In this document: positions 1 to 8,558 of the stretch, piece after piece | Numbering within the stretch: the first letter of the stretch is position 1 | Layout: each line of letters opens with the position of its first letter | DNA from: Blastocatellia bacterium | Lineage (GTDB): Bacteria; Acidobacteriota; Blastocatellia; Pyrinomonadales; Pyrinomonadaceae | DNA length: 64,000 bases | Direction of reading: 5' to 3' | Assembly: GCA_003168335.1 (NCBI GenBank) | Contig: PMSM01000010.1 | Span: 272,001 to 336,000, forward strand | Made by a program: the position numbers and the translations under genes | The notes under the pieces: generated by a model | Databases searched by the model: none | Seen by the model: the letters and a program-made list of their open reading frames with translations, nothing else | Told to the model about the DNA's origin: nothing

Positions 1-5
1 ACGCA

Positions 6-1166
6 CTACGCCGCCGCTGCCACCACCTTCTCCGCCGCGTCTTTCATTCCCGTAGCCACCGTAAAGCCCAATCCTGATTCACGGATTACGCGCTGGCCTT
101 CTTCGACGTTAGTTCCTTCCAGACGAACTACGACTGGAACCTTCACCCCAAGATTCTTCGCGGCACCCACCACGCCACGAGCAACCATGTCGCAGCGAAC
201 GATGCCGCCGAAAATATTGACCAGCACCGCGCGCACGTTTGGATCCGCGAGCAGGATGCGGAACCCAGCTTCGACCCGCTCCTGGGAAGCGCCGCCGCCC
301 ACGTCGAGAAAGTTTGCCGGCTCGCCGCCCGCGAGTTTGATGATATCCATCGTGGCCATCGCCAGGCCCGCACCGTTGACCATGCAGGCAATGTTTCCAT
401 CCAGCTTGATATAGTTGAGATCGAACTTCGACGCTTCGATCTCCAGCGGTTCCTCTTCATTCAGGTCCCGCAGCTCGAGAAAGTCCGAATGACGAAACAA
501 GGCGTTATCATCAAAGTTCACCTTCGCATCCAAAGCGATCAGACGATTGTCTTTGGTCAGCAGAAAAGGATTGATCTCCATCAAAGACGCGTCCATCGAT
601 TCATAGGCAGTGTAGAGCGATAGCATGAACTTTGTGGCTGTTGAAATTAATTCGCTCGACAAGCCCAGGGCAAACGCCAGCTTGCGCGCCTGGAAAGGAC
701 GGAACCCCACGGCCGGATCGATCGTCTCTTTGAAAATCTTTTCCGGGGTCTTCGCCGCTACTTCCTCGATGTCCATCCCCCCGGCGGCCGAAGCCATGAA
801 GACCGGGCGGCCGCTCGCACGATCCAGAACGATGCCGAGATAGAACTCCTTGTCGATCGGCAATCCTTCCTCGATCAAAAGCACGCGCACTTCCCTGCCC
901 TCGGGCCCGGTCTGATGGGTAATCAGTTTCATGCCCAGCATCTGCTTTGCGATCTCGCGCGCTTCGTCAGCGTTCTTTGCCAACCTCACGCCGCCGCCCT
1001 TGCCACGCCCGCCGGCATGAATCTGCGCCTTGACCACGACCGGCTCGCAGGCCAGGTCTTTCGCGGCCTGGTACGCTTCATCTGCCGAGTGCGCGACGAT
1101 GCCGCGCGGCACCGGCACACCAAACTTTTTTATTAACTCTTTGGCCTGATACTCGTGTATCTTCAT
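6..1166 (-). CDS. sucC: Succinyl-CoA ligase (ADP-forming) beta subunit
   Basis: SucC pairs with SucD to interconvert succinyl-CoA and succinate with formation of ATP or GTP in the TCA cycle. The protein opens with the typical [20 protein letters not shown] and has an N-terminal ATP-grasp domain ([13 protein letters not shown], near residue 60) and a C-terminal CoA-ligase domain with [11 protein letters not shown] and FLDVGGGAS followed by [10 protein letters not shown], which forms the nucleotide-site and power helix. The length of about 386 aa is normal. I start it at the ATG at 1166, because the upstream ATG at 1184 adds six non-conserved residues. The gene ends at the window edge with its own TAG. 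sucD would be expected just outside, below position 1. Identification is secure. Confidence 0.96.
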   Translation of the reverse strand: MKIHEYQAKELIKKFGVPVPRGIVAHSADEAYQAAKDLACEPVVVKAQIHAGGRGKGGGVRLAKNADEAREIAKQMLGMKLITHQTGPEGREVRVLLIEEGLPIDKEFYLGIVLDRASGRPVFMASAAGGMDIEEVAAKTPEKIFKETIDPAVGFRPFQARKLAFALGLSSELISTATKFMLSLYTAYESMDASLMEINPFLLTKDNRLIALDAKVNFDDNALFRHSDFLELRDLNEEEPLEIEASKFDLNYIKLDGNIACMVNGAGLAMATMDIIKLAGGEPANFLDVGGGASQERVEAGFRILLADPNVRAVLVNIFGGIVRCDMVARGVVGAAKNLGVKVPVVVRLEGTNVEEGQRVIRESGLGFTVATGMKDAAEKVVAAAA

Positions 1167-1866
1167 GCTCAATTCCCGATTCAAATGACGTTGAGAAAAA
1201 CGCGATGAGTGTACTCAGAGCTTAACCGCGCCGCAAGCGAGCACCTTGCAAAGTAGACAATAATGGGTCTGGTTCGACTTGAAATTGACCGGCGTTCTTT
1301 TCTCAAGGCGGCGGCGCCCCCTTGCCCTCGGGTTCCGCGCTATCGCTCGCGGCCAGATTCCGATCGAACGTGGACGGTTCACTACTATATTTGCCAGGCG
1401 CTGGATTAACGCAACGATTCTGTCAGGCGATGTCAAAGGCCCTGTAATAAAGAACTTGCCTTTTGGAATCTTGCGGTCTATGATGCCGCCACGTCGCGAA
1501 CAAGGGTCCTGAGTTAGTTTGATCCGGTCAGCCTCAATCGACTGATTGATCGCGACTTAACCTTCCACGAGATTTGTTTGGTGCTTCACTTCCTCAGATC
1601 GTCGTGGCTACGTTGGGACTTCACCAACACGCTAAGTGTGGACATCGTAAAGAATTCGATTCGGTATGAGAAACGCAAGAAAATGTCGGCAAAGCTGTCT
1701 CCTGACGCTTTATCCGGGGAGTTATCATCCCGTAAGTCGTGAAGACTGAAGCTCGGTATGGTCCATAAGGGCTAAGCACTCTCACCGCTTCCCATTTGCT
1801 GCGATGCCTCTCACTCTCAAACTAAACCAATACTAGAGCAGCGATCGCGCTGTAAAGGAGGCAGAT
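1167..1866. other. Gene-free stretch between sucC and the kelch gene
   Basis: About 690 bases lie between two divergently transcribed genes. I see only short ORFs without recognisable sequence (for example 1279-1512) and no tRNA or repeat of the families found elsewhere in the window. The last bases hold a very strong ribosome binding site, AAAGGAGG at 1854-1861, for the next gene. Confidence 0.5.
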
Positions 1867-3540
1867 ATGTCAGGAACTTGGCAACCATTGGCTCACCAAC
1901 CAACCTTCAATGCCAGCACAATGCTTCTACTCAATGACGGAAGCGTAATGTGTCAGGAGTCAGGCGGCTTGAATTGGTCACGATTGACGCCCGATCAGTT
2001 TGGCAGCTACGTCAACGGAACGTGGGCGGCACTCGCGCCCATGCATTTCACTCGGCTCTATTATGCTTCGGCGGTTCTGAACGACGGGCGAGTCTTTGTC
2101 GCCGGCGGTGAATACAGCAACGCCGGCAGCGAAACGAAAACAGCTGAGATTTACAATCCCGGGACTGACACCTGGACCACGATCAGCGCCCCGCCGGGAT
2201 GGACCGTGATCGGTGATGCGCCGTGTTGCGTCTTGCCGGACGGCAGAGTCCTGCTGGGTTCGATCGGCGATCTGCGCACCGCTATTTACGATCCGACCAC
2301 TAACACCTGGACTGCCAGCGCTAATAAGAACGACCGCAGTTCGGAAGAGACCTGGACCTTAATGCCCGATCAGACCATATTGACGGCTCAATGCGCCAAC
2401 CATCCACATGCCGAGAAGTTTGTGATCCCCGCAAATGCCTGGGTCACCGCCGGCACCGTGCCGGTGGACTTAGTCGAAGCCTCTTCGATCGAGATCGGTC
2501 CAGCGTTGTTGCTACCCGACGGACGTGTCTTTGCGGTCGGCGCAACCTCTCACACTGCTCTCTACACCATGCCGCCAATTGCCAATCAAACCGGCTCGTG
2601 GGCCATCGGGCCTAATTTTCCTGCGGGGCCAGGCGGAACTACCCTGGGAGCCAAGGACGCGCCCGGATGTTTGCTGCCAAACGGCAACGTGTTGTGCATA
2701 GCCGGGCCTGTTGACGGCGTGAGTGGTCACTATCTTTCGCCAACTTACTTTTACGAATTCAACGGATCGTCGTTAATCAAGGTAACTGATCCGCCGAATG
2801 CCGGCAGCGTGCCTTTCGTCGGTCGCATGATGCTTGTGCCGACCGGGCAAGTTCTATTCGCGGCGGGTTCGGCTGCGATACATGTGTACACCCCGTCGGG
2901 CGGACCCGACAGTGCCTGGAAGCCGCACATCACTAGTTTTCCGGCTACGATTCGCCCCTTCAACACTTACACCTTGCATGGCCGCCAACTCAACGGCTTA
3001 TCGCAGGCGGTTTCATACGGAGACGACGCTTCGGGAGCAACCAACTATCCGATCGTCCGGCTCCGTCATCTGGCCACGGGCAGAGTTCGTTTCTGCCGCA
3101 CTTTTGACCACAGCACAATGGGTGTTGCTACCGGCACCATCATTGAATCTACAAACTTTGCGGTGCCCTGGGGCACGGATACGGGCCCGACGGAACTCTG
3201 CGTGGTCGCGAATGGGATCGTTTCAGACTGTGTGACCGTCAACGTCGCGCCGTTCATTTGGCACTGGCCCTTTGATGAAGTCATGGTCAATGTCCTGATC
3301 GGCAGTCTCGCTGACGGCCCACTCTGGGTACTCGGTCCGCACGGACCAGTGCCCGTTGATCCCTGGGGACCCAAGGTAATAAAAGAGGCGACGGCTGCTC
3401 GCGACAAGATCGTCGAGGGGATCAAGAGCCTACAGGCTTTGGGTCAGGGCGTTCTCCAGCAACGATTCCAGCAGAACGCCACCGTAATACCGGCACAGGA
3501 TCCGGAATTAACCGGCGGTGAGGAAGAAGAGAAGAAATAG
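1867..3540 (+). CDS. Kelch-repeat / galactose-oxidase-like protein
   Basis: A 557-aa protein with at least five kelch blades in its N-terminal two thirds. The recurring pattern is LNDGRVFVAGGEYS, LPDGRVLLGS, LPDGRVFAVGA, LPNGNVLCIAG. It is followed by a galactose-oxidase-like early-set (Ig-like) domain, ending in the typical TFDHSTMGVATG stretch near residue 420. Galactose-oxidase relatives use a copper radical site to oxidise alcohols, but I cannot confirm all copper ligands here, so catalysis is unproven. There is no signal peptide even though such proteins are usually exported. The start is fixed by an excellent SD (AAAGGAGG, 5 nt before the ATG). The charged tail (GGEEEEKK) is unusual. 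The fold is confident and the activity is not. Confidence 0.8.
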   Translation: MSGTWQPLAHQPTFNASTMLLLNDGSVMCQESGGLNWSRLTPDQFGSYVNGTWAALAPMHFTRLYYASAVLNDGRVFVAGGEYSNAGSETKTAEIYNPGTDTWTTISAPPGWTVIGDAPCCVLPDGRVLLGSIGDLRTAIYDPTTNTWTASANKNDRSSEETWTLMPDQTILTAQCANHPHAEKFVIPANAWVTAGTVPVDLVEASSIEIGPALLLPDGRVFAVGATSHTALYTMPPIANQTGSWAIGPNFPAGPGGTTLGAKDAPGCLLPNGNVLCIAGPVDGVSGHYLSPTYFYEFNGSSLIKVTDPPNAGSVPFVGRMMLVPTGQVLFAAGSAAIHVYTPSGGPDSAWKPHITSFPATIRPFNTYTLHGRQLNGLSQAVSYGDDASGATNYPIVRLRHLATGRVRFCRTFDHSTMGVATGTIIESTNFAVPWGTDTGPTELCVVANGIVSDCVTVNVAPFIWHWPFDEVMVNVLIGSLADGPLWVLGPHGPVPVDPWGPKVIKEATAARDKIVEGIKSLQALGQGVLQQRFQQNATVIPAQDPELTGGEEEEKK

Positions 3541-3864
3541 AGATTCGCGAAGCCGGCAAAGCCGTGAAACTAACCGGCGCACAGAGCCAGTTGTTTCCCG
3601 AGCTTTGAAACCAGATTCGTACGGGGCGTGCGAAGTCCATTGCTTTCGACTTCCGCGCTCCGTATGAACCGGCCTCAACCTGCCCAGCAGAGATCCCCCT
3701 GCCCCAAGAGCCATCTGCGCCGCGACGATCCGTGCCTCTCACGAGAAACCTGGCTGACTCAATCAAAAGGTCGATGTATCATGCCAGCAGTGCTACCCTT
3801 GTCAATTCAACGAAGCGGCGCGGCAATACAAGAATCACGGGACCGCAAACGACCAGATAAATCC

Positions 3865-5304
3865 ATGCGCAAATTTGGAATCCTTCTCTTGATCGTCTCG
3901 ATCTTTGCGCCGTCCGCCAACCTGCGGGCCGCCGGGAGCCGGCCTCAACTCGCCCACGAAGTGCGCTCCGAATTTCTGCACGCCTGGAACGGCTACAAGA
4001 AATACGCCTGGGGCCATGACGATCTGAAGCCGCTCACTAAGACCTATCATGATTGGTACTCTGAATCGTTGTTGATGACGCCGGTCGATGCGCTCGACAC
4101 GATGATTCTGATGGGCTTGAAAGATGAAGCGAAGAGCACGCGCGAATACATCGTAAAGAATCTATCCTTCAACAAAGACATTTCCGTTCAGAACTTCGAG
4201 ATCACGATTCGCCTGCTCGGCGGTTTGCTTTCCAGTTACCAACTTACCGGCGACGCGCGATTGTTGAATCTCGCCGAAGATTTGGGAGATCGTCTGCTGC
4301 CGGTCTTCGATTCACCGACTGGTTTGCCGTATCGCTACGTCAATCTCAAGACCGGCAAGGTGCGCGGCAACGTAACCAATCCAGCGGAGGCGGGGACTTT
4401 GCTGATTGAGTTTGGCACGCTTAGCAAACTTACACACAAGCCGGTCTTCTACGACAAAGCCAAACGGGCGCTGGTGGAAATCTACAACCGCCGCTCGCCA
4501 ATCGGTCTGGTGGGGACGTGGATCAATGTCGAGACGGGCCAATGGACCGACACCGACAGTCACATCAGCGGCGCGATCGATAGTTATTACGAGTATCTTC
4601 TGAAATGCGCGATCTTATTTGACGACCAGGATTGCCGAAGAATGTGGACGGACAGCATCGCTGTGATTAACCAGTATCTCCGTGATGAAACGAAAGGCAG
4701 AATGAAGCCTGAGATCTGGTACGGCCACGCGGATATGAACACGGGCAAGCGTACCGCGACGACCTACGGAGCGCTGGATGCTTTCTTTCCGGCCGTGTTA
4801 GCGCTCTCAGGTGATCTCAATCGCGCCAGCCTGCTGCAAGAGTCTTCGTACAAGATGTGGATGAAGCATGGCATCGAGCCGGAAGAGATCGACTATCAAA
4901 CAATGGAAGTCACCGCGCCCGGCTATCCCTTACGACCTGAGATTGTCGAGTCGACGTATTATCTCTATCACTACGCAACAGCTGGTGACCGTTTTAGGGA
5001 ACGAGGCCCCTCGACGCTGGGACCGCGGACGTCTCGTCCGCAATCTTCAAAGAAGCTCGACCCGGATCACTATCAGCAAATGGGCCAGATGATGTTCCGT
5101 GATTTCGTCAAGCACTGCCGCACCGACGAAGGCTATGCGGCGCTGAAGAACGTCGTGACAAAAGAAAAAGCCGACTCAATGCAAAGCTTTCTCTTTGCCG
5201 AGACGTTCAAGTATTTCTATCTCTTGTTTGCTCCGCCAAAAACCCTCGACTTTGACAAGGTCATCTTCAATACGGAGGCACACCCGATTAAGAGGACGTG
5301 GTGA
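3865..5304 (+). CDS. Exported glycoside hydrolase family 47 (class I alpha-mannosidase-like)
   Basis: A 479-aa protein with an N-terminal signal peptide (MRKFGILLLIVSIFAPSANL). I choose the ATG at 3865 because the upstream extension is not protein-like. Family landmarks of class I alpha-1,2-mannosidases are present in order: FEITIRLLGG (E112, likely acid), SGAIDSYYEYLLK (D239), YPLRPEIVES (E359, likely base), and the C-terminal ETFKYFYLLFA that carries the calcium-binding Thr. GH47 enzymes are mostly eukaryotic N-glycan trimmers, and bacterial members are uncommon. Residues about 376-398 form an extra low-complexity loop encoded by a mobile palindromic repeat (5016-5041) between TAGD and the helix that restarts at DPDHYQQMG. 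The active residues are intact, so the enzyme may still fold. Substrate unknown. Confidence 0.88.
   Translation: MRKFGILLLIVSIFAPSANLRAAGSRPQLAHEVRSEFLHAWNGYKKYAWGHDDLKPLTKTYHDWYSESLLMTPVDALDTMILMGLKDEAKSTREYIVKNLSFNKDISVQNFEITIRLLGGLLSSYQLTGDARLLNLAEDLGDRLLPVFDSPTGLPYRYVNLKTGKVRGNVTNPAEAGTLLIEFGTLSKLTHKPVFYDKAKRALVEIYNRRSPIGLVGTWINVETGQWTDTDSHISGAIDSYYEYLLKCAILFDDQDCRRMWTDSIAVINQYLRDETKGRMKPEIWYGHADMNTGKRTATTYGALDAFFPAVLALSGDLNRASLLQESSYKMWMKHGIEPEEIDYQTMEVTAPGYPLRPEIVESTYYLYHYATAGDRFRERGPSTLGPRTSRPQSSKKLDPDHYQQMGQMMFRDFVKHCRTDEGYAALKNVVTKEKADSMQSFLFAETFKYFYLLFAPPKTLDFDKVIFNTEAHPIKRTW
5016..5041. repeat. Palindromic repeat inserted in the GH47 gene
   Basis: This stretch contains GCGGACGTCTCGTCCGC and matches 52401-52426 over about 26 bases with two differences. 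It is read in frame as TLGPRTSRPQ inside the mannosidase gene. Confidence 0.75.
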
Positions 5305-5598
5305 CCAGGTAGCTCGCGCCGGGCCGCCACCCGATGCGGTGGGCCCCGGGCTTATCGTTTGGGTCCACTATTTTTCGTTAACAGTTCTGCGCTCCCAAGC
5401 GTCTCTTCCTCAGACAAGGCTTTCGCTCGTCGTTTGAATTCGATAGGATTCGCTGAAACCAACGCCTCAGGCGCTGCGTAGATCAGCCGGAAAGAAAAGC
5501 ACTCTCCCCTCGAAAAGAAGTAGGCAGTAAGCAGGAGGCAGGAAGAAGTCAACCCTGTCCTCCTTGTGATTGCCGCACTTCGATCATGGAGAGAGCTT

Positions 5599-6684
5599 AT
5601 GAAACGTCGCCACCCGAACCTGCTGTTTTTTCTCTTACTGTCCTTCACAGTTCTGCTTTCGCTCGTCTTCTTTTTCCTGTCGCTGCAGGTCATGTCCCAG
5701 ACCCGCGAAAGACGTGTAAGCGCGAACACATCCACCCAAACAAATCCCGACAATCCGGGCCAGATGCCCGCGCTCCCGGGTGAAGAAATCGTCAAGGTTG
5801 ACGTCGACCTGGTCACCGTAGATGCCCTGGTGCTGCAGAAGAAAACCGCGCGCGTCGTGGGTGGGTTGAAGAAAGAAGATTTCGTGCTCTTAGAGGACGG
5901 GGCCAAACAAGAGATCACGCACTTTAGCCAGGACAGTCTGCCGCTTTCCGTTCTGCTGCTAATCGATAGGGGTGGCTGTCTCGATCCATTTAACGCACAG
6001 GTGCATCGCGCGGCGAGTGACGCCGTCGCGCGTCTGAAGCCTGCGGACGAGGTGGCGGTGATGACTTATCACGACACGACGCGGTTGCTGCAGGGCTTCA
6101 CGCGCGATCGCTCTTTGATCGAAGACGCGCTCAATCGTATTCCGATGCATGATGAAATGGCCGACCACTGTCTGAATACACTCTTCTTTGACGCCGCCGA
6201 TTACATGATCAGAGCCAGCAATCCAGTCGGTCGCCGCGTGGTAATTGCCATTACCGGAGTGACGCGCAACTTTGACTGCCCCAACAGTCCGTCAGGCAAG
6301 AGTGCGGCCCAGGCGATTTATGAATCAGGCAGCGTCGTGTGCGGCATCATTCCAAAAACCGCCGACCAGGGCCTCGAAAACGGCATCATGATTTGGGCCA
6401 CCCGCGTAGGAAAGTTGCAAGGCGCTGCTTATCTGGACATTGAAACTCTGGCGAATGAAACCGGCGGCGAATTGCTCGCGGACAAACCGGAGAATCTCAA
6501 CACGACCTTTCAGACGCTGATGGACCACCTGCGCAGCCGGTACAACCTGGCGTTTGTCTCTTCAAATAAAAAGCGCGACGGCACCACCCGCAAATTGAAG
6601 ATCGACGTGGCGCCGCCGCTCCAGAAATCGCAGGGACCATTAGTCGTCAAAGCACGCCGGACTTATGTCGCGCCCAAGCGGTAG
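5599..6684 (+). CDS. VWFA-related acidobacterial-domain secreted protein
   Basis: A 361-aa protein with one N-terminal hydrophobic helix (LLFFLLLSFTVLLSLVFFFL). The following region matches the VWFA-related domain family that is greatly expanded in Acidobacteria: a lead-in VDLVTVDALVL and LKKEDFVLLEDG, then a von Willebrand A core with LLIDRGG, RLKPADEVAVMTYHD and RRVVIAITGV. The metal-ion (MIDAS) motif is degenerate, reading DRGGC where DxSxS is expected, so divalent-metal binding is doubtful. The start is set at the ATG at 5599, preceded by GGAGAGA at 5588-5594; an upstream ATG adds only 11 residues. The protein is likely periplasmic or surface anchored. Its function is unknown; family members are thought to mediate binding or adhesion. 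Confidence 0.85.
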   Translation: MKRRHPNLLFFLLLSFTVLLSLVFFFLSLQVMSQTRERRVSANTSTQTNPDNPGQMPALPGEEIVKVDVDLVTVDALVLQKKTARVVGGLKKEDFVLLEDGAKQEITHFSQDSLPLSVLLLIDRGGCLDPFNAQVHRAASDAVARLKPADEVAVMTYHDTTRLLQGFTRDRSLIEDALNRIPMHDEMADHCLNTLFFDAADYMIRASNPVGRRVVIAITGVTRNFDCPNSPSGKSAAQAIYESGSVVCGIIPKTADQGLENGIMIWATRVGKLQGAAYLDIETLANETGGELLADKPENLNTTFQTLMDHLRSRYNLAFVSSNKKRDGTTRKLKIDVAPPLQKSQGPLVVKARRTYVAPKR

Positions 6685-6761
6685 CGCAGTGCGCAGTAGA
6701 AGAAACGTTGGGGGCGTCTAACAAATGCGGTGATTGTTCATGAAACGATTCGTCCTCCTGT

Positions 6762-6767
6762 TATACT
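6762..6767 (+). promoter_or_regulatory. Possible -10 box (TATACT) before the 6828 gene
   Basis: TATACT lies about 60 bases upstream of the ATG at 6828. I see no good -35 at standard spacing, so this is weak. Confidence 0.2.
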
Positions 6768-6827
6768 CTCTCTCCACGCTCGCCCGCAGCCGCTTTGGAA
6801 TGTCTACAGCCTAGAAAGAGAAAATGA

Positions 6828-7844
6828 ATGCACCGGAAAGTTTCGCGAAAGACGTTGACTGCAATTATCGCTGTATACCTGTCGGCACTGCCGATCGCCG
6901 CACAAAATCTTCGGGTCGATGTGGGCAAGCGTGCGACTAAGATTCCCCAAGCCTGCCAGTCAGTTGTTCCCGCTTCCATCGAAGGCGCGTTTGACGTACC
7001 AGCATTGACGAGGGAAGCAGTCTGCAAGGGCGCCGGCGACATGCTGATTGAATATACCTACGTAATGAATACCCAGCAGCGTGAGAAAAACAAGAAGGGT
7101 GAAACAAAGGAAGAGACGACTACCTACGAAGTTTTCATTCCGACTTTGAAGAGTGGCATGCACACGAGGGGTATCCTGCTGGTGACAAAGCGCAACGGCG
7201 TTTCAGTGCCGCCGGAGGAATTGGAAAAAGAGCGACTCAAGACTGGTGAGCGCCTTGAGAAAGAAGAGGACAAGATCGCGCGCGCTGACGCTCCGGCGCC
7301 GCCGGCAGATTCCGACAGCGCCAAAGGCATGCTTCCGCTCGGCATGTACACTCATAACGCTATCAACCGGGCAGCGTTTGGAGTCCGGCGCGGCGGCGCC
7401 CGGCTTTCGATAGATGATTTTCTGGGAACGTGCGATTTGACGCTGTTAAGGCGAGAGCAGAAAGAGGGGCGCGAAGCTCTGGTTTTTCGCTTCACACCGC
7501 GGCCGGATGTCCAATTCGACATCAACGAAAAATACATGGCCCAACTTACCGGCGAGATTTGGATCGACGCTACCGATCGTATCGTGACGCGGCTCGTGGG
7601 CTGGCCGCGCGGCCCCGCAACTGAGTCTCTCACAGCATCGTCCGCAGAGCCTCCGGCCGTCTATGCCGAAATGATGCGCTTGCGCGAAGGGATTTGGTTA
7701 CCGCGATTGATCCGAATCAACGGTCTGGACTATCCCACGCTGTTTGATCACATACCTTACGATACAAGGTGGACCTACAGTGACTTCATCCACTTCTCGA
7801 CTGAGATCAAGGACTACAAGATGAACACGCCCAGCAAGCCGTAA
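6828..7844 (+). CDS. Secreted protein of unknown function
   Basis: A 338-aa protein with a signal peptide (TLTAIIAVYLSALPIAAQ) and AAAGAG-type upstream sequence at about 6812-6819. I do not recognise the family with certainty. The body has a conserved-looking opening around Cys residues (QACQSVV, EAVCKGAGDM), a strongly charged lysine/glutamate-rich middle (about residues 85-150), and a second half of alternating strands ending in an outer-membrane-lipoprotein-sorting-like pattern (TGEIWIDATDRIVTRLVGWP), as seen in several acidobacterial secreted proteins. A LolA/LolB-like beta fold is a guess. It follows the VWA gene on the same strand after 143 bases. Confidence 0.7.
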   Translation: MHRKVSRKTLTAIIAVYLSALPIAAQNLRVDVGKRATKIPQACQSVVPASIEGAFDVPALTREAVCKGAGDMLIEYTYVMNTQQREKNKKGETKEETTTYEVFIPTLKSGMHTRGILLVTKRNGVSVPPEELEKERLKTGERLEKEEDKIARADAPAPPADSDSAKGMLPLGMYTHNAINRAAFGVRRGGARLSIDDFLGTCDLTLLRREQKEGREALVFRFTPRPDVQFDINEKYMAQLTGEIWIDATDRIVTRLVGWPRGPATESLTASSAEPPAVYAEMMRLREGIWLPRLIRINGLDYPTLFDHIPYDTRWTYSDFIHFSTEIKDYKMNTPSKP

Positions 7845-7860
7845 CGCGGTTTGGTTGTAA

Positions 7861-7879
7861 CGCAAACTGTTAGTTTGCG
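7861..7879. repeat. Palindromic repeat, GCAAACTG type
   Basis: CGCAAACTGTTAGTTTGCG forms an 8-bp hairpin. A second copy with one loop change lies at 43877-43893 within the heat-shock operon. Confidence 0.7.
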
Positions 7880-7910
7880 CATGAACGTAAGACACGACTG
7901 CCGGATTGCC

Positions 7911-7940
7911 TTGCTCCCCAAAATGATTCAGCCTTAATAT
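7911..7940 (+). promoter_or_regulatory. Candidate promoter for a leaderless mRNA (MNT gene)
   Basis: TTGCTC at 7911, an 18-base spacer and TAATAT at 7935-7940, which ends six bases before the ATG at 7947. That places the predicted transcription start on or beside the start codon. No Shine-Dalgarno sequence is visible. Confidence 0.35.
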
Positions 7941-7946
7941 CAACTC

Positions 7947-8240
7947 ATGTCCGCTGTTCTCTTTGACACCAACGCTCTGATCAATGTCTGCCGCGAAAAC
8001 GACGTCGCGAAGCTGGAAGTGTTTGGATCGACCGCTCGTGGCGAAGCCAACGATGACAGTGACATAGATCTGTTGGTTGAGTTTTCAAAGCGTAAGAGCT
8101 TGCTCGCTCTGGTGTCGGTGGAAAGGAAAATGTCGGCAGCGCTTGGTAGAAAGGTGGATCTGCTCACCGAAGGCGCGATCAGCCCTTACCTGCGCGATCA
8201 AATCAAACGAGACCTGCGAGTCATTTATAAAGCGAGATGA
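7947..8240 (+). CDS. MNT-type nucleotidyltransferase, antitoxin-like (MntA family)
   Basis: A 97-aa minimal nucleotidyltransferase. The signature is KLEVFGSTARGEANDDSDID at residues 22-41, with GS plus DSDID giving the GSx10DxD metal and nucleotide site. Proteins of this class inactivate the HEPN toxin HepT by AMPylating its active-site region. The gene overlaps the start of a HepT-like reading frame by 14 bases, the standard MNT/HEPN operon layout. The partner is broken (see next entry). The first residues, VLFDTNALI, resemble the start of PIN domains, but nothing else PIN-like follows, so I treat this as coincidence. No SD is seen; a -10-like box lies six bases upstream. Confidence 0.85.
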   Translation: MSAVLFDTNALINVCRENDVAKLEVFGSTARGEANDDSDIDLLVEFSKRKSLLALVSVERKMSAALGRKVDLLTEGAISPYLRDQIKRDLRVIYKAR

Positions 8241-8558
8241 GTCCGCCTACCTTCGTCACATTCTCGATGCGATAGTCAGAGCCGAAGAGTATGGTCTTGA
8301 TGAAGCAGCCTTCATCCGAAACTCTTTGGTCCAGGATGGAGTAATCCGACAGATCGAGATTATCGGCGAAGCGACAAGACGACTATCGCCCGAACTACGT
8401 AGCCGTTATCGCCACGTGCCTGGGAAGACATCGCCGGGATGCGTGACAAACTCATTCACGATTACTTCGGAGTAGACATTGAGAAGGTTTGGCTCACGGC
8501 TGTTGATGACCTGCCCACGCTGAAGATTGAAGTTCAGAAGATTCTTGCCAAAATGTGA
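8227..8558 (+). pseudogene. HepT-like HEPN toxin (DUF86), frameshifted
   Basis: Conceptual translation gives KRDESAYLRHILDAI through RLSPELRSRYRHVP and then, one frame over, WEDIAGMRDKLIHDYFGVD to the end. RDKLIHDY is the RX4HXY ribonuclease motif of HepT toxins. A single base appears to be missing at about 8419-8421 (HVP to WED), exactly before the catalytic motif, so the intact frame ends in an unrelated tail at 8475. The expected start codon is ATA (8227), where family alignment suggests Met, so initiation may also be lost. The toxin is therefore probably dead while the MNT gene is intact. A sequencing error could produce the same frameshift, but it would not explain the ATA. Confidence 0.75.

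Noticed and set aside
1279-1512. 77-aa frame in the first spacer
   Set aside because: Arg-rich, without SD or recognisable sequence; no support.
1774-1790. Half of a CIRCE operator (AAGCACTC)
   Set aside because: No inverted second half is present and no heat-shock gene follows.
5352-5918. 188-aa minus-strand frame before the VWA gene
   Set aside because: It overlaps the signal peptide and start of the VWA protein, and is low-complexity.
7947-7980. PIN-domain start (VLFDTNALI) in the MNT protein
   Set aside because: The remainder is a complete minimal nucleotidyltransferase and no other PIN motif follows.
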